Below are positions 16,574 through 25,433 of a stretch of 64,000 nt of DNA, one piece after another. Source of the DNA: Pseudomonas laurentiana (GTDB taxonomy: Bacteria > Pseudomonadota > Gammaproteobacteria > Pseudomonadales > Pseudomonadaceae); the NCBI RefSeq assembly GCF_014648275.1, contig NZ_BMQU01000016.1, positions 62,001-126,000 of the forward strand, in the 5' to 3' direction. Position 1 is the stretch's first letter; every line of letters starts with the position of its first letter. The notes beneath the pieces are model-generated. The model was given only the letters and a program-made list of their open reading frames with translations. It did no database searches and had not been told where the DNA came from. Position numbers and translations under genes: made by a program.

Positions 16574-18103
16574 CTAATGCCCTGCCGCCGCCGGCCCTGC
16601 CTTGGCCGTAAAGGGCGGTTTGGCCAGCCACAGCAAGAACACCAAGCCGACGAACACCCAGCCCAAGAGGGTGAAGTAGTCCACCGTCGACATCATGTAG
16701 GCCTGGCTATTGAGTATCTGCTCCAGTTGCGCATACGACTGCCCATTGGCGCCCCCCAAATGATTCAACGCCTCGCGAGTCGCCGGCGCATAGGTACTGA
16801 TACTTTCGCTCAAGTAGGCATGGTGCTCGTCCGCCCGGCGTATCCACAACCAGGTCATCAACGAGGCGGCAAAGCTGCCACCCAAGGTTCGCAGGAACGT
16901 GGCCAGGCCTGACCCATCGGCAATCTGATGCGGCGGCAGGTCCGATAGCAGGATGCTCAGCGTCGGCATGAAGAACAGCGCCACACCAAAGCCCATGAAC
17001 AGTTGCACCAGCGCGATGTGCTGAAAGTCCACTTCATGGGTGAAGCTTGCACGCATGAAGCAACTGGCTCCGATGGCCAGAAACGCCAGGCCCGCCAACA
17101 GACGCAGATCGAATTTGTGTGCGTACTTGCCGACAAATGGCGACATCAACACCGGCAGCAAGCCAATCGGCGCCACAGCAAGACCCGCCCACGTGGCGGT
17201 GTATCCCATCTGGGTCTGCAACCATTGCGGCAGAATCAGGCTGATACCAAAGAACCCGGCATAGCCACCGACCAGCACCAGGGTGCCGACACGAAAGTTC
17301 CGGTGCACAAACAACCGCAAGTTGACCACCGGGTGCTTGTCGGTCAGTTCCCAGATCACAAAAACCGCCAGGAACACCACGGAAATCAGGCTACCCACGA
17401 TGATGAAGCCCGACTCGAACCAATCAAGGTCATTACCCTTGTCGAGCACAACCTGCAGCGCGCCGACACCGACGATCAGCGTCAGCAAGCCCACATAATC
17501 CATTGGTTGACGGCGGGTACTCACCGGCCGCGCACGCAGCTGTTGACGCACCACAAAGGCAGCGAACAAACCAATGGGGACGTTGATGAAGAAGATCCAG
17601 GGCCAGCTGTAACTGTCGGTGATCCAGCCACCCAGAATCGGCCCGGCAATCGGGGCCACTACCGTCACCATCGCCAACAAAGCCAGGGCCATACCCCTTT
17701 TGGCGGGCGGATAAACCGCGATCAGCAGGGTCTGGGTCATGGGGTATAGCGGTCCTGCGACGATCCCCTGCAGCACCCGGAAGCCCACCAGCTCCGGCAT
17801 CGACTGGGCAACACCACAGAGGAACGAGGCCAGCACGAACAACAAGGTCGCCCAGAGGAACAGCTTGACCTCACCAAAACGCCGACTGAGCCAACCGGTC
17901 AATGGCAAGGCAATCGCGTTACTGACTGCAAACGAGGTAATCACCCAGGTGCCCTGCTCCGAGCTAACCCCCAGGTTGCCGGAAATGGTCGGCAACGCCA
18001 CGTTGGCGATCGTGGTGTCGAGCACCTGCATGAACGTCGCCAGCGACAAGCCAATGGTGGCCATCAACAGGCTCGGCGGCGTGAACGAGGCCGAGTGGCT
18101 CAT
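16574..18103 (-). CDS. emrB: MFS multidrug efflux transporter, DHA2/EmrB family
   Basis: A 509-residue, 14-segment drug:proton antiporter. N-terminal motifs are LDTTIANVALPTISG (motif D1 of DHA2 transporters), GWLSRRFGEVKLF (motif A) and LVGFRVLQGIVAGPLYPMTQ (motif B/C region). It should export hydrophobic compounds through a tripartite complex. It overlaps the upstream membrane fusion gene by 4 bases. No outer-membrane channel gene is encoded here, so a channel from elsewhere (TolC/OprM-like) would be needed. The symbol denotes the family; the substrate is unknown. Confidence 0.92.
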   Translation of the reverse strand: MSHSASFTPPSLLMATIGLSLATFMQVLDTTIANVALPTISGNLGVSSEQGTWVITSFAVSNAIALPLTGWLSRRFGEVKLFLWATLLFVLASFLCGVAQSMPELVGFRVLQGIVAGPLYPMTQTLLIAVYPPAKRGMALALLAMVTVVAPIAGPILGGWITDSYSWPWIFFINVPIGLFAAFVVRQQLRARPVSTRRQPMDYVGLLTLIVGVGALQVVLDKGNDLDWFESGFIIVGSLISVVFLAVFVIWELTDKHPVVNLRLFVHRNFRVGTLVLVGGYAGFFGISLILPQWLQTQMGYTATWAGLAVAPIGLLPVLMSPFVGKYAHKFDLRLLAGLAFLAIGASCFMRASFTHEVDFQHIALVQLFMGFGVALFFMPTLSILLSDLPPHQIADGSGLATFLRTLGGSFAASLMTWLWIRRADEHHAYLSESISTYAPATREALNHLGGANGQSYAQLEQILNSQAYMMSTVDYFTLLGWVFVGLVFLLWLAKPPFTAKAGPAAAGH

Positions 18104-19323
18104 CGCAGCGCCGTCTTGCTGGCACCCGCGCTGTTCTCATGGATCAGCTGGGTGATCATGTCGTCAGCTTCGACCAGTTGGCGATCATAGATACGCGTTG
18201 AAAATGACGCTGTCTGCCGTGGTTGCTGAGCGAGCACCGGGCCACTCTGGTCGTGCAGGTCGACATCAACCTGGGTCGACAGGCCAATGCGCAGCGGGTG
18301 CCTGGCCAGTTGCTCGGGGTTGATATGAACCCGCACCGGCACCCGCTGAACGATCTTGATCCAGTTACCTGTAGCGTTCTGCGCGGGCAACAAGGCGAAC
18401 GCACTACCGGTGCCGGCCCCCAGGCTGTCGATGGTACCGTTGTACTTGACCTCACTGCCGTAGACATCGGCGACGATGTCGACCGGTTGGCCAATGCGCA
18501 TGTTGCGCAGTTGGGTTTCCTTGAAGTTGGCATCAATCCACAACTGATCCAGCGGAATGACCGCCATGGTTGCCGTGCCCGGCTGCAAGCGCTGACCGAG
18601 CTGCACCGAGCGCTTGGCAACGTAACCGGTCACCGGCGCCAGCAGCGTGGTACGGGCGTTGGCCAGGTAAGCCTGACGCAGTTCGGCAGCCGCCGCCTGG
18701 ACTTCGGGGTGCGAGGACACCACCGTGTCATCAACCAGTGCGGTACTGGTGTTGAGCTGTTGACGGGCAGAGTTCAGAGCGCTTTGCGCAGATGCCAGGT
18801 CATCACGGGCATGGGACAGTTCTTCCTGGGAGATCGCGCCACCGGCCGCGAGGGTCTGGCGTCGGGTGAAATTCTCCTGAGCTTTCTGCAGTTCGGCCTG
18901 GCGCGCAGCCACCTGAGCCTTCATGCCGTCGACATTACTGTACAGCCCGCGCACCTGGCGTACGGCACGCGCCAGCTTGGCCTTGGCAGCCTGCAGGCCG
19001 ACCTGGGCATCGGCAGGGTCGAACTCGAGCAGCACCTGCCCCTCGTGAACCAGATCACCGTCATCCGCACCGATGCTGACCACCGTACCTGTAACCAACG
19101 GGGTAATTTCCACGACGTTGCCATTGACGTAAGCGTCGTCAGTGCTTTCACGCCAGCGCCCGTATAGCGTGTGCCATGCCCAGACAGCCGCACCGAGCAG
19201 CACAACCAGAAGCAGCAAACCGAGCAGCACAACCAGAAGCAGCAAACCGAGCAGCCAGGTCTTACGTTTACGCTGATTGACGAGATCCTGCGCGCTGTCG
19301 GCGGTCTCGGAGACATTGGCCAT
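18100..19323 (-). CDS. emrA: HlyD-family membrane fusion protein, EmrA type
   Basis: A 407-residue periplasmic adaptor with one N-terminal membrane segment (about residues 22-52). The barrel-sandwich motif DDAYVNGNVVEITPLVTGTV is the EmrA hallmark. A long alpha-helical hairpin follows (about residues 105-205), then a beta domain (LLAPVTGYVAKRSVQLG; LWIDANFKETQLRNMR). The membrane segment is lengthened by a perfect 27-base tandem duplication that gives LLGLLLLVV twice. It lies 60 bases downstream of the MarR gene and overlaps emrB by 4 bases, so the three genes form one regulated unit. Confidence 0.93.
   Translation of the reverse strand: MANVSETADSAQDLVNQRKRKTWLLGLLLLVVLLGLLLLVVLLGAAVWAWHTLYGRWRESTDDAYVNGNVVEITPLVTGTVVSIGADDGDLVHEGQVLLEFDPADAQVGLQAAKAKLARAVRQVRGLYSNVDGMKAQVAARQAELQKAQENFTRRQTLAAGGAISQEELSHARDDLASAQSALNSARQQLNTSTALVDDTVVSSHPEVQAAAAELRQAYLANARTTLLAPVTGYVAKRSVQLGQRLQPGTATMAVIPLDQLWIDANFKETQLRNMRIGQPVDIVADVYGSEVKYNGTIDSLGAGTGSAFALLPAQNATGNWIKIVQRVPVRVHINPEQLARHPLRIGLSTQVDVDLHDQSGPVLAQQPRQTASFSTRIYDRQLVEADDMITQLIHENSAGASKTALR
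19195..19254. repeat. 27-bp tandem duplication inside emrA
   Basis: Two identical 27-base units (19195-19221 and 19222-19248) are followed by 6 more bases of the unit (19249-19254). They are in frame and add nine hydrophobic residues to the EmrA membrane anchor. Such a repeat can expand or contract by replication slippage without breaking the frame. Confidence 0.9.
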
Positions 19324-19383
19324 GACGAATTCCCGGGCTTATTGGAGAGGGGAGATCAAAGGGTGGATACTCTGGGCGCAGGC

Positions 19384-19857
19384 CTACTTGGCCCCTACCC
19401 GCAAAGCGATCAGGGTGTCTCCCGCCGCCAGCAGCACTTTGGTCAAGAGCGCTTCCAGCGTGGCCAGCTCCGCCGGCTCAAGCACCCCGACCAACTCGTT
19501 CATCGCTTTAGCGCCGATCTGTGGCAACTGATCAGCCAGCCTGCGCCCTTCATCACTCAGTTCGAGGCGAACCTGACGACGGTCGTCCGGGCAGCGCCTG
19601 CGGGCAATCAGGTCCTTCTGTTCCAGGCGGTCAAGCATGCGGGTCATCGAGCCGCTGTCCAGGCCAAGGTAACGGCACAGGTCCGCAGGCGTATCGACGC
19701 CATACTGCGCAACGATGATCAGCACCTTGAACTGCGCGGCCGTCACACCGAACGCCTGTAGATGGGTATCGAGAATACGGTCCTTGACCAACGCGGTACG
19801 TCCCAGAAGCATGCCAATGGTGCAGTTCTGGAAGTTGTCCGGGGTGTAATGTTCCAT
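19384..19857 (-). CDS. MarR-family transcriptional regulator
   Basis: A 157-residue winged-helix regulator. The MarR core is visible: AAQFKVLIIVAQYGVDTPADLCRYLGLDSGSMTRMLDRLEQKDLI (recognition helix), then RRRCPDDRRQVRLELSDEGR (wing with the DxR motif). It lies directly upstream of emrA on the same strand and is most likely its local repressor, released by a phenolic or drug-like ligand (as EmrR/MprA). A palindromic operator candidate sits 17-53 bases upstream of its start. The ligand is unknown. Confidence 0.92.
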   Translation of the reverse strand: MEHYTPDNFQNCTIGMLLGRTALVKDRILDTHLQAFGVTAAQFKVLIIVAQYGVDTPADLCRYLGLDSGSMTRMLDRLEQKDLIARRRCPDDRRQVRLELSDEGRRLADQLPQIGAKAMNELVGVLEPAELATLEALLTKVLLAAGDTLIALRVGAK

Positions 19858-19873
19858 TGAGAAAGAACCTGCT

Positions 19874-19910
19874 TAGGCAGTAAGTTTTGCCCATATTACT
19901 GCCTAGGCAG
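19874..19910. promoter_or_regulatory. Probable MarR operator upstream of the marR-emrAB operon
   Basis: TAGGCAGTAA (19874-19883) is inverted as TTACTGCCTA (19896-19905), 12 bases apart. The second half also lies in the perfect 12-base palindrome CTGCCTAGGCAG (19899-19910). The position 17-53 bases upstream of the MarR start codon fits autoregulation. Confidence 0.75.
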
Positions 19911-19947
19911 CTAGCGTCAAGACATTAATTAGCCTGCTTACTATATG

Positions 19948-19976
19948 GGCAAAAAAAACGGTGCCTGCAGGCACCG
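19948..19976 (-). terminator. Rho-independent terminator of miaE
   Basis: Read on the minus strand, the perfect palindromic stem GGTGCCTGCAGGCACC is followed by eight T. It lies downstream of the miaE stop. Confidence 0.85.
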
Positions 19977-20029
19977 CATGACCGCCATTCAGGAGGTCGA
20001 GCAAGCCATCGCGAATGGCTTGCAGGCCA

Positions 20030-20641
20030 TTACTGCCAGCTGGGAACACCGCTATGGAAACGGAATTCGGTGTCCGGTGCAGTGATCAGCTCGGCCTCGG
20101 CCGCCCTGACTTTCTCCACCGCCCGATCAACATCGGCTTCTTCACCGTACTGATAGGCCAGCTTCAGGTAGCCCTGAAAATGCCGAGCCTCGCTCTTCAG
20201 CAAACCGTGATAGAACTTGCCCAGTTCCTCATCCAGATGCGGCACTACCGCAGCGAAACGCTCGCAACTGCGCGCCTCGATAAAAGCACCGACCACCAGC
20301 GTATCGACCAGCTTTACCGGCTCGTGGTTGCGCACCACCGCCCGCAAGCTCGACGCATAACGCCCCGCCGAAACCGGGCGCAGGGCTATTTTGCGTCGCT
20401 TCATCAGGCGCAATACCTGCTCATGGTGGACCAACTCTTCACGGGCCAGGCGCGACATCATGTTGATCAGGTCAATATGCGTGTTGTACTTGGCCATCAG
20501 GCTCATGGCCGTGCTGGCGGCCTTGAACTCACAATTCTTGTGGTCGATCAGCATCGTCTCCTGATCGGCCAACGCAGCCTCCACCCAGGCATCAGGGGTA
20601 CGGCAGGCCAGGAACGCATCGATTTCGGGAATAAGGTGCAT
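20030..20641 (-). CDS. miaE: tRNA-(ms2io6A37) hydroxylase
   Basis: A 203-residue non-heme diiron monooxygenase that hydroxylates ms2i6A at tRNA position 37. The carboxylate/histidine ligands are visible in LIDHKNCEFKAASTAM, LAREELVHHEQVLR, GAFIEARSCERF and LLKSEARHFQGYL (E...ExxH pattern). The start at 20641 gives MHLIPEIDAF; the frame extends upstream, but that part has no ribosome-binding site. The gene stands alone between the efflux operon and the divergent universal stress gene, and ends at an intrinsic terminator. Confidence 0.93.
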   Translation of the reverse strand: MHLIPEIDAFLACRTPDAWVEAALADQETMLIDHKNCEFKAASTAMSLMAKYNTHIDLINMMSRLAREELVHHEQVLRLMKRRKIALRPVSAGRYASSLRAVVRNHEPVKLVDTLVVGAFIEARSCERFAAVVPHLDEELGKFYHGLLKSEARHFQGYLKLAYQYGEEADVDRAVEKVRAAEAELITAPDTEFRFHSGVPSWQ

Positions 20642-20794
20642 GGTGCTCACGGACAGGACGACGACAAAGCCGGCAATTATACGCACGCAGGCGGCGATCA
20701 CCACCGGCTATGCTTGATGTGTATCAACACCCGCTCCATCGGGCGCCGACTATAGTCAGTCATTGGTCGCTATTGAAGAAGGGAGTTCATGCTC

Positions 20795-21658
20795 ATGCAA
20801 GCCGTCCGCAGCATTCTGGTGGTACTTGACCCGACGCACGCCCACAGCCGGGCCCTGACCCGGGCAAAACTTATCGCTGGCGCCACGGGTGCCCGCTTGC
20901 ACCTGCTGATGTGTGACAAGAAGCAAGACCACACTGCCCTGCTCAGCCTGCTGAGCAGCCAGCTTCACGACGATGGCTACAACAGTGTCACCTATGAACA
21001 GACCTGGCACGACACCCTGCACGAGTCGATTATCGACGTGCAGCAGGCCGAAGGCTGCGAGCTGGTGATCAAGGAACATCGCCCGGATAACCCGCTGAAA
21101 AAAGCCCTGCTAACGCCCACGGACTGGAAACTGTTGCGCCTATGCCCCTGCGCCGTCCTGATGGTCAAGCACGAAAGACCCTGGACCAACGGCGTCATTC
21201 TGGCCGCCGTGGATGTTGGCAACCACGATGAGCACCATCGCCTGCTGCACAAGCGCATCGTCGACCACAGCTATGAGATCGCGACGCTGGCCAAAGGCCA
21301 ACTGCATGTCGTCAGTGCCCACCCCTCGCCCATGCTCTCGGCAGCCGACCCGATCTATCAGCTCAAGGAAACCATCGAGGCCCGCTACCGCGAAGAGTGC
21401 AAGGCGTTCCAGGCGGAGTTTGATGTCAGCGACGAACGCCTGCATGTCGCCGAAGGGCCGGCCGATGTGTTGATTCCTCACTACGCGAAAGAGCTCGATG
21501 CCGTGCTCACCGTAATTGGTACGGTGGCTCGCAAAGGTATCCCCGGCGCCCTGATCGGCAACACCGCCGAAGTGGTGCTCGATTCACTGGAAAGCGATGT
21601 CCTGGTGCTCAAGACCGAAGAAGCGGCCGATCACCTGGCTGAACTGGCCAAAGGCTAA
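20795..21658 (+). CDS. Tandem universal stress protein (UspE-like)
   Basis: A 287-residue protein with two Usp domains. The first (residues 1-130) starts MQAVRSILVVLDPTHAHSR. The second (about 133-287) starts GVILAAVDVGNHDEH and ends with GALIGNTAEVVLDSLESDVLVLK, close to the G-2x-G-9x-G(S/T) ATP-binding pattern. I prefer the ATG at 20795, 9 bases after GGGAG, over the ATG at 20789, 3 bases after it. UspE-like proteins help survival under stress and stationary phase; the exact role here is unknown. Transcribed alone and divergent from miaE. Confidence 0.9.
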   Translation: MQAVRSILVVLDPTHAHSRALTRAKLIAGATGARLHLLMCDKKQDHTALLSLLSSQLHDDGYNSVTYEQTWHDTLHESIIDVQQAEGCELVIKEHRPDNPLKKALLTPTDWKLLRLCPCAVLMVKHERPWTNGVILAAVDVGNHDEHHRLLHKRIVDHSYEIATLAKGQLHVVSAHPSPMLSAADPIYQLKETIEARYREECKAFQAEFDVSDERLHVAEGPADVLIPHYAKELDAVLTVIGTVARKGIPGALIGNTAEVVLDSLESDVLVLKTEEAADHLAELAKG

Positions 21659-21663
21659 CCGCC

Positions 21664-21690
21664 GTCGGAGCCGGCCTGGCCGGCTCCGAC
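21664..21690. terminator. Hairpin between convergent usp and DUF1289 genes
   Basis: GTCGGAGCCGG and CCGGCTCCGAC form a perfect 11-bp stem with a 5-base loop, 5 bases after the usp stop. There is no T tract, so termination strength is uncertain; it also resembles REP-like GC palindromes. Confidence 0.55.
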
Positions 21691-21698
21691 AGGCTGGA

Positions 21699-22166
21699 TC
21701 AACCCAGTGCGTCTTTCAAAAAGCCCGGTGCGATGTAGCGCTGATAGTGGGCCTCGGACAGCAGAAAGAATTCGCGGTCAATTGCATCGCGCAGCTGCGG
21801 CAGCTCCCAACCGCGAAACTCCGGCAACAGAACCATGCCGTAAGCCTCCACATCGCGGATGACCCGCGCGCCCCTCGCGATCAACTGATACGCCCAGCAA
21901 TACTCGGACTGCTGAGGCACAAAGCGAATCTGCCGCTGCTCCAGTTGCTGGCGCAAGCGCATGGCATCGAAGACTTCCAGCTTGGCCGTCATCACTTGCA
22001 CCAACAACTGCTCCAGACGCATCCAGACTGCGCGTTTTTCATCCTCGCCATAGCCGTTCCACTGAATCACTTCATGGTGAAAACGCTTGCAGCCACGACA
22101 CACCAGGTCACCGTAGACAGTGGAGCAAAGGCCGACGCAGGGCGTCTTGATGGAATGGTTGGGCAT
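21699..22166 (-). CDS. DUF1289 domain-containing protein
   Basis: A 155-residue protein with an N-terminal DUF1289 domain. Four cysteines, PCVGLC (two), VCRGC (two), form a small zinc-ribbon-like knuckle, followed by RFHHEVIQWNGYGEDEKRAVWMRLEQL. The C-terminal 90 residues, including LRQQLEQRQIRFVPQQSEY, are particular to Pseudomonas homologues and have no known fold. Function unknown. No neighbour suggests one; the gene is divergent from acnB. Confidence 0.85.
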   Translation of the reverse strand: MPNHSIKTPCVGLCSTVYGDLVCRGCKRFHHEVIQWNGYGEDEKRAVWMRLEQLLVQVMTAKLEVFDAMRLRQQLEQRQIRFVPQQSEYCWAYQLIARGARVIRDVEAYGMVLLPEFRGWELPQLRDAIDREFFLLSEAHYQRYIAPGFLKDALG

Positions 22167-22253
22167 GGGGAGTCAACAGCAAAGAGACAGAACAGAGCGC
22201 CATGTTAGCCCTTTGTCTAACGGTGGTCACCCCGCAAAGTCATCGTACTCGCC

Positions 22254-22282
22254 TTACCTTTGTCGACTTTTTACCGTAGAAT
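22254..22282 (+). promoter_or_regulatory. Possible sigma-70 promoter of acnB
   Basis: TTACCT (22254-22259) and TAGAAT (22277-22282) are separated by 17 bases. The -10 matches five of six consensus bases; the -35 is weak. If used, it gives an acnB leader of about 280 bases containing the palindrome at 22315-22451. Confidence 0.35.
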
Positions 22283-22314
22283 CATCCGGCCTTTTAAAGG
22301 CGCCAATGTCCGTT

Positions 22315-22451
22315 AGAAGCTGTTTTCAAAGCGTCACGAGCACAGTTCATCCGGTAGAACGGCGTTGGCGCGGGAGATTCGACCATCGAATGCCCGCGTC
22401 AGCCCTCATCAGCCTCCGTTCTACAGGCGTAAAACTTTGAAAGCAGCTTCT
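22315..22451. repeat. 137-nt nested palindrome upstream of acnB
   Basis: Four pairs of inverted repeats share one centre near 22384. AGAAGCTGTTTTCAAAG (22315-22331) pairs with CTTTGAAAGCAGCTTCT (22435-22451) with one mismatch. GTAGAACGG (22354-22362) pairs with CCGTTCTAC (22416-22424). CGCGGG (22369-22374) pairs with CCCGCG (22393-22398). ATTCGA (22377-22382) pairs with TCGAAT (22386-22391). It could be a long RNA stem in the acnB leader or a small palindromic mobile element. No target-site duplication was identified. Confidence 0.75.
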
Positions 22452-22570
22452 GTAAGGATTTCCTGTAACCCTGGCTACGCGGCCCAAAAAGCCGTATTGC
22501 GCATGGGTACTGGAATTTCTGGATGAGCGTCCCGGACACCCATTTGGGACCACTGATGAGGGTAATAACT

Positions 22571-25171
22571 GTGCTTGAAGCCTACCGCAAACACATCGAA
22601 GAGCGTGCCGCCCAGGGTATCGTGCCCCAGCCGCTTAACGCCGAACAAACCGCAGGCCTGGTCGAGCTGCTGAAGAATCCCCCTGCTGGCGAAGAAGCCG
22701 TCCTCGTCGACCTGATCACCAACCGCGTTCCACCAGGAGTGGACGAAGCCGCCTACGTCAAGGCCGGCTTCCTGTCTGCCATCGCCAAGGGCGAAGCCAA
22801 ATCCCCACTGATCGACAAGAAACGCGCCGTCGAACTGCTGGGCACCATGCAAGGCGGTTACAACATCGCCACCCTGGTTGAACTGCTGGACAACGCCGAA
22901 CTGGCTGCTGTCGCTGCCGAACAACTCAAGCACACCCTGCTGATGTTCGATGCCTTCCACGATGTGGCTGAAAAAGCCAAGGCCGGCAATGTTCACGCCA
23001 AGGCCGTCCTGGAATCCTGGGCCGCCGGTGAGTGGTTCACCAGCAAGCCAGCCATTGCCGAGAAGTACAGCCTGACTGTCTTCAAGGTGCCAGGCGAAAC
23101 CAACACCGACGACCTGTCCCCTGCCCCGGACGCCTGGTCGCGCCCTGATATCCCGCTGCACGCCCTGGCCATGCTGAAAATGGCCCGTGACGGCATCGTG
23201 CCTGAGCAACAAGGCGCAATCGGCCCGCTCAAGCAGATCGAAGCAGTCAAAGCCAAGGGCTTCCCGGTTGCCTACGTCGGCGACGTGGTTGGCACCGGCT
23301 CGTCCCGTAAGTCCGCTACCAACTCGGTACTGTGGTTCTTCGGCGACGACATTCCGTACGTTCCGAACAAGCGCGCTGGCGGCTTCTGCTTCGGCTCGAA
23401 AATCGCTCCAATCTTCTACAACACCATGGAAGATGCTGGCGCACTGCCAATCGAGTTCGACGTATCGAACCTGAACATGGGCGACGTGATCGACGTGTAC
23501 CCACACGCCGGTAAAGTCTGCAAGCACGGCACCGAAGAAGTCATCACCACCTTCGAACTGAAGACCCCGGTGCTGCTCGACGAAGTCCGCGCTGGCGGCC
23601 GTATCCCACTGATCGTTGGCCGTGGCCTGACTGACAAGGCTCGCACCGAGCTGGGCCTGCCGGTTTCCGACCTGTTCCAGAAACCAGAGCAGCCTGCCGA
23701 CACTGGCAAAGGCTACACCCTGGCACAGAAAATGGTCGGCAAGGCCTGCGGCGTGACTGGCGTTCGTCCAGGCACCTACTGCGAGCCGAAGATGACCACC
23801 GTGGGTTCCCAGGACACCACTGGCCCAATGACCCGTGACGAGCTGAAAGACCTGGCATGCCTGGGCTTCTCCGCTGACCTGGTCATGCAGTCGTTCTGCC
23901 ACACCGCTGCCTATCCGAAGCCAATCGACGTCACCACCCACCACACCCTGCCGGATTTCATCCGCACCCGTGGCGGCGTGTCCCTGCGTCCAGGCGATGG
24001 CATCATCCACAGCTGGCTGAACCGCATGCTGCTGCCTGACACCGTCGGCACCGGTGGCGACTCGCACACCCGCTTCCCAATCGGCATTTCCTTCCCTGCC
24101 GGTTCCGGCCTGGTCGCCTTCGCTGCAGCCACTGGCGTCATGCCGCTGGACATGCCAGAGTCGATCCTGGTCCGCTTCAAGGGCAAGCTGCAACCTGGCA
24201 TCACCCTGCGTGACCTGGTTCATGCCATCCCTTACTACGGCATCAAGAATGGCCTGCTGACTGTCGAGAAGAAAGGCAAGATCAACGCCTTCTCCGGCCG
24301 CATCCTGGAAATCGAAGGCCTGGACGAACTGACTGTCGAGCAAGCGTTCGAACTGTCTGACGCCTCGGCTGAGCGTTCCGCTGCAGGTTGCACCATCAAG
24401 CTGCCAGAAAAAGCCATTGCCGAGTACCTGAAGTCGAACATCACCCTGCTGCGCTGGATGATCAGCGAAGGCTACGGCGATGCACGTACCATGGAACGTC
24501 GCGCCCAAGCGATGGAAGCCTGGCTGGCCAATCCGGTTCTGCTGGAAGCCGACAAGGACGCCGAATACGCCGAGATCATCGAAATCGATCTGGCCGACGT
24601 CAAAGAGCCTGTGCTCTGCGCCCCGAACGACCCGGACGACGCCCGTCTGCTCTCGACCGTACAGGGCGAGAAAATCGACGAAGTGTTCATCGGTTCGTGC
24701 ATGACCAACATCGGTCACTTCCGCGCTGCCGGCAAGCTGCTGGAGAAGGTCAAAGGCTCGATCCCAACTCGCCTGTGGCTGTCGCCGCCAACCAAGATGG
24801 ACGCTCACCAGCTGACCGAAGAAGGCTACTACGGCATCTACGGCAAGGCTGGCGCGCGCATGGAAATGCCGGGCTGCTCGCTGTGCATGGGTAACCAGGC
24901 TCGCGTTGCTGCGAACTCGACCGTTGTGTCGACTTCGACCCGTAACTTCCCGAACCGTCTGGGTGATGGTGCCAACGTGTACCTGGCCTCCGCTGAACTG
25001 GCTGCAGTCGCGTCCATCCTGGGCAAACTGCCGACCGTCGAGGAGTACATGGAATACGCGAAGAACATCGACAGCATGGCTGCCGACGTTTACCGCTACC
25101 TGAGCTTCGACCAGATCGCTGAGTTCCGTGAAGCCGCTGCGAACGCCAACATCCCGGTCGTTCAAGCCTAA
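22571..25171 (+). CDS. acnB: Bifunctional aconitate hydratase 2 / 2-methylisocitrate dehydratase
   Basis: An 866-residue [4Fe-4S] enzyme of the TCA cycle that interconverts citrate and isocitrate and can also act on 2-methyl-cis-aconitate. The N-terminal HEAT-like domain (residues 1-160, [15 protein letters not shown]) is specific to AcnB. The cluster cysteines are in [10 protein letters not shown] and in GCSLCMGNQ. The start is GTG at 22571 after GAGGG, which gives the family N-terminus (V/M)[13 protein letters not shown]; ATGs at 22523 and 22556 are in frame but unlike the family. Transcribed alone with its own terminator. AcnB in other bacteria also binds RNA when its cluster is lost. Confidence 0.97.
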   Translation: MLEAYRKHIEERAAQGIVPQPLNAEQTAGLVELLKNPPAGEEAVLVDLITNRVPPGVDEAAYVKAGFLSAIAKGEAKSPLIDKKRAVELLGTMQGGYNIATLVELLDNAELAAVAAEQLKHTLLMFDAFHDVAEKAKAGNVHAKAVLESWAAGEWFTSKPAIAEKYSLTVFKVPGETNTDDLSPAPDAWSRPDIPLHALAMLKMARDGIVPEQQGAIGPLKQIEAVKAKGFPVAYVGDVVGTGSSRKSATNSVLWFFGDDIPYVPNKRAGGFCFGSKIAPIFYNTMEDAGALPIEFDVSNLNMGDVIDVYPHAGKVCKHGTEEVITTFELKTPVLLDEVRAGGRIPLIVGRGLTDKARTELGLPVSDLFQKPEQPADTGKGYTLAQKMVGKACGVTGVRPGTYCEPKMTTVGSQDTTGPMTRDELKDLACLGFSADLVMQSFCHTAAYPKPIDVTTHHTLPDFIRTRGGVSLRPGDGIIHSWLNRMLLPDTVGTGGDSHTRFPIGISFPAGSGLVAFAAATGVMPLDMPESILVRFKGKLQPGITLRDLVHAIPYYGIKNGLLTVEKKGKINAFSGRILEIEGLDELTVEQAFELSDASAERSAAGCTIKLPEKAIAEYLKSNITLLRWMISEGYGDARTMERRAQAMEAWLANPVLLEADKDAEYAEIIEIDLADVKEPVLCAPNDPDDARLLSTVQGEKIDEVFIGSCMTNIGHFRAAGKLLEKVKGSIPTRLWLSPPTKMDAHQLTEEGYYGIYGKAGARMEMPGCSLCMGNQARVAANSTVVSTSTRNFPNRLGDGANVYLASAELAAVASILGKLPTVEEYMEYAKNIDSMAADVYRYLSFDQIAEFREAAANANIPVVQA

Positions 25172-25225
25172 GCTGACTTAGCCATTGCAGGCTGCGTGAA
25201 AACGCAGCTTGCCGCAGCTAAAAAC

Positions 25226-25258
25226 AAATGCCCCGACTCGTCGGGGCATTTGCTTTTC
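25226..25258 (+). terminator. Rho-independent terminator of acnB
   Basis: AAATGCCCCGA and TCGGGGCATTT form an 11-bp stem around a short CTCG-type loop, followed by GCTTTT, about 55 bases after the stop. Confidence 0.85.
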
Positions 25259-25285
25259 TGAGCCAAAGACAGCAGGAAGCCATCG

Positions 25286-25305
25286 CAGGCAAGCCTGCAC
25301 CCCAC
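25286..25305. repeat. REP-like half element (copy 1)
   Basis: CAGGCAAGCCTGCACCCCAC recurs as its exact reverse complement at 51697-51716. The sequence (GCAGGCAAGCCTGC) is typical of degenerate pseudomonad REP units. Confidence 0.65.
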
Positions 25306-25433
25306 CGGAAACGCGCCAGGCAGCAGCGTTTGAGCTTGGGGCATGTTTCCGACTTAATGCAGCCCCTCCGCTGGCCTATGTTGGCGTCGCGTCAATGACG
25401 CGCTTATCTCACGACCAGCACAGGAAGCCTGAC

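Noticed and set aside
22367-22398. tRNA-like T-arm (GATTCGA) in the acnB leader
   Set aside because: Only a self-complementary ATTCGA/TCGAAT loop of the larger palindrome; no acceptor or anticodon arm.
22475-25165. Very long antisense frame (about 900 codons) opposite acnB
   Set aside because: It mirrors the codon pattern of acnB in GC-rich DNA, has no ribosome-binding site or family resemblance, and acnB itself is unmistakable.
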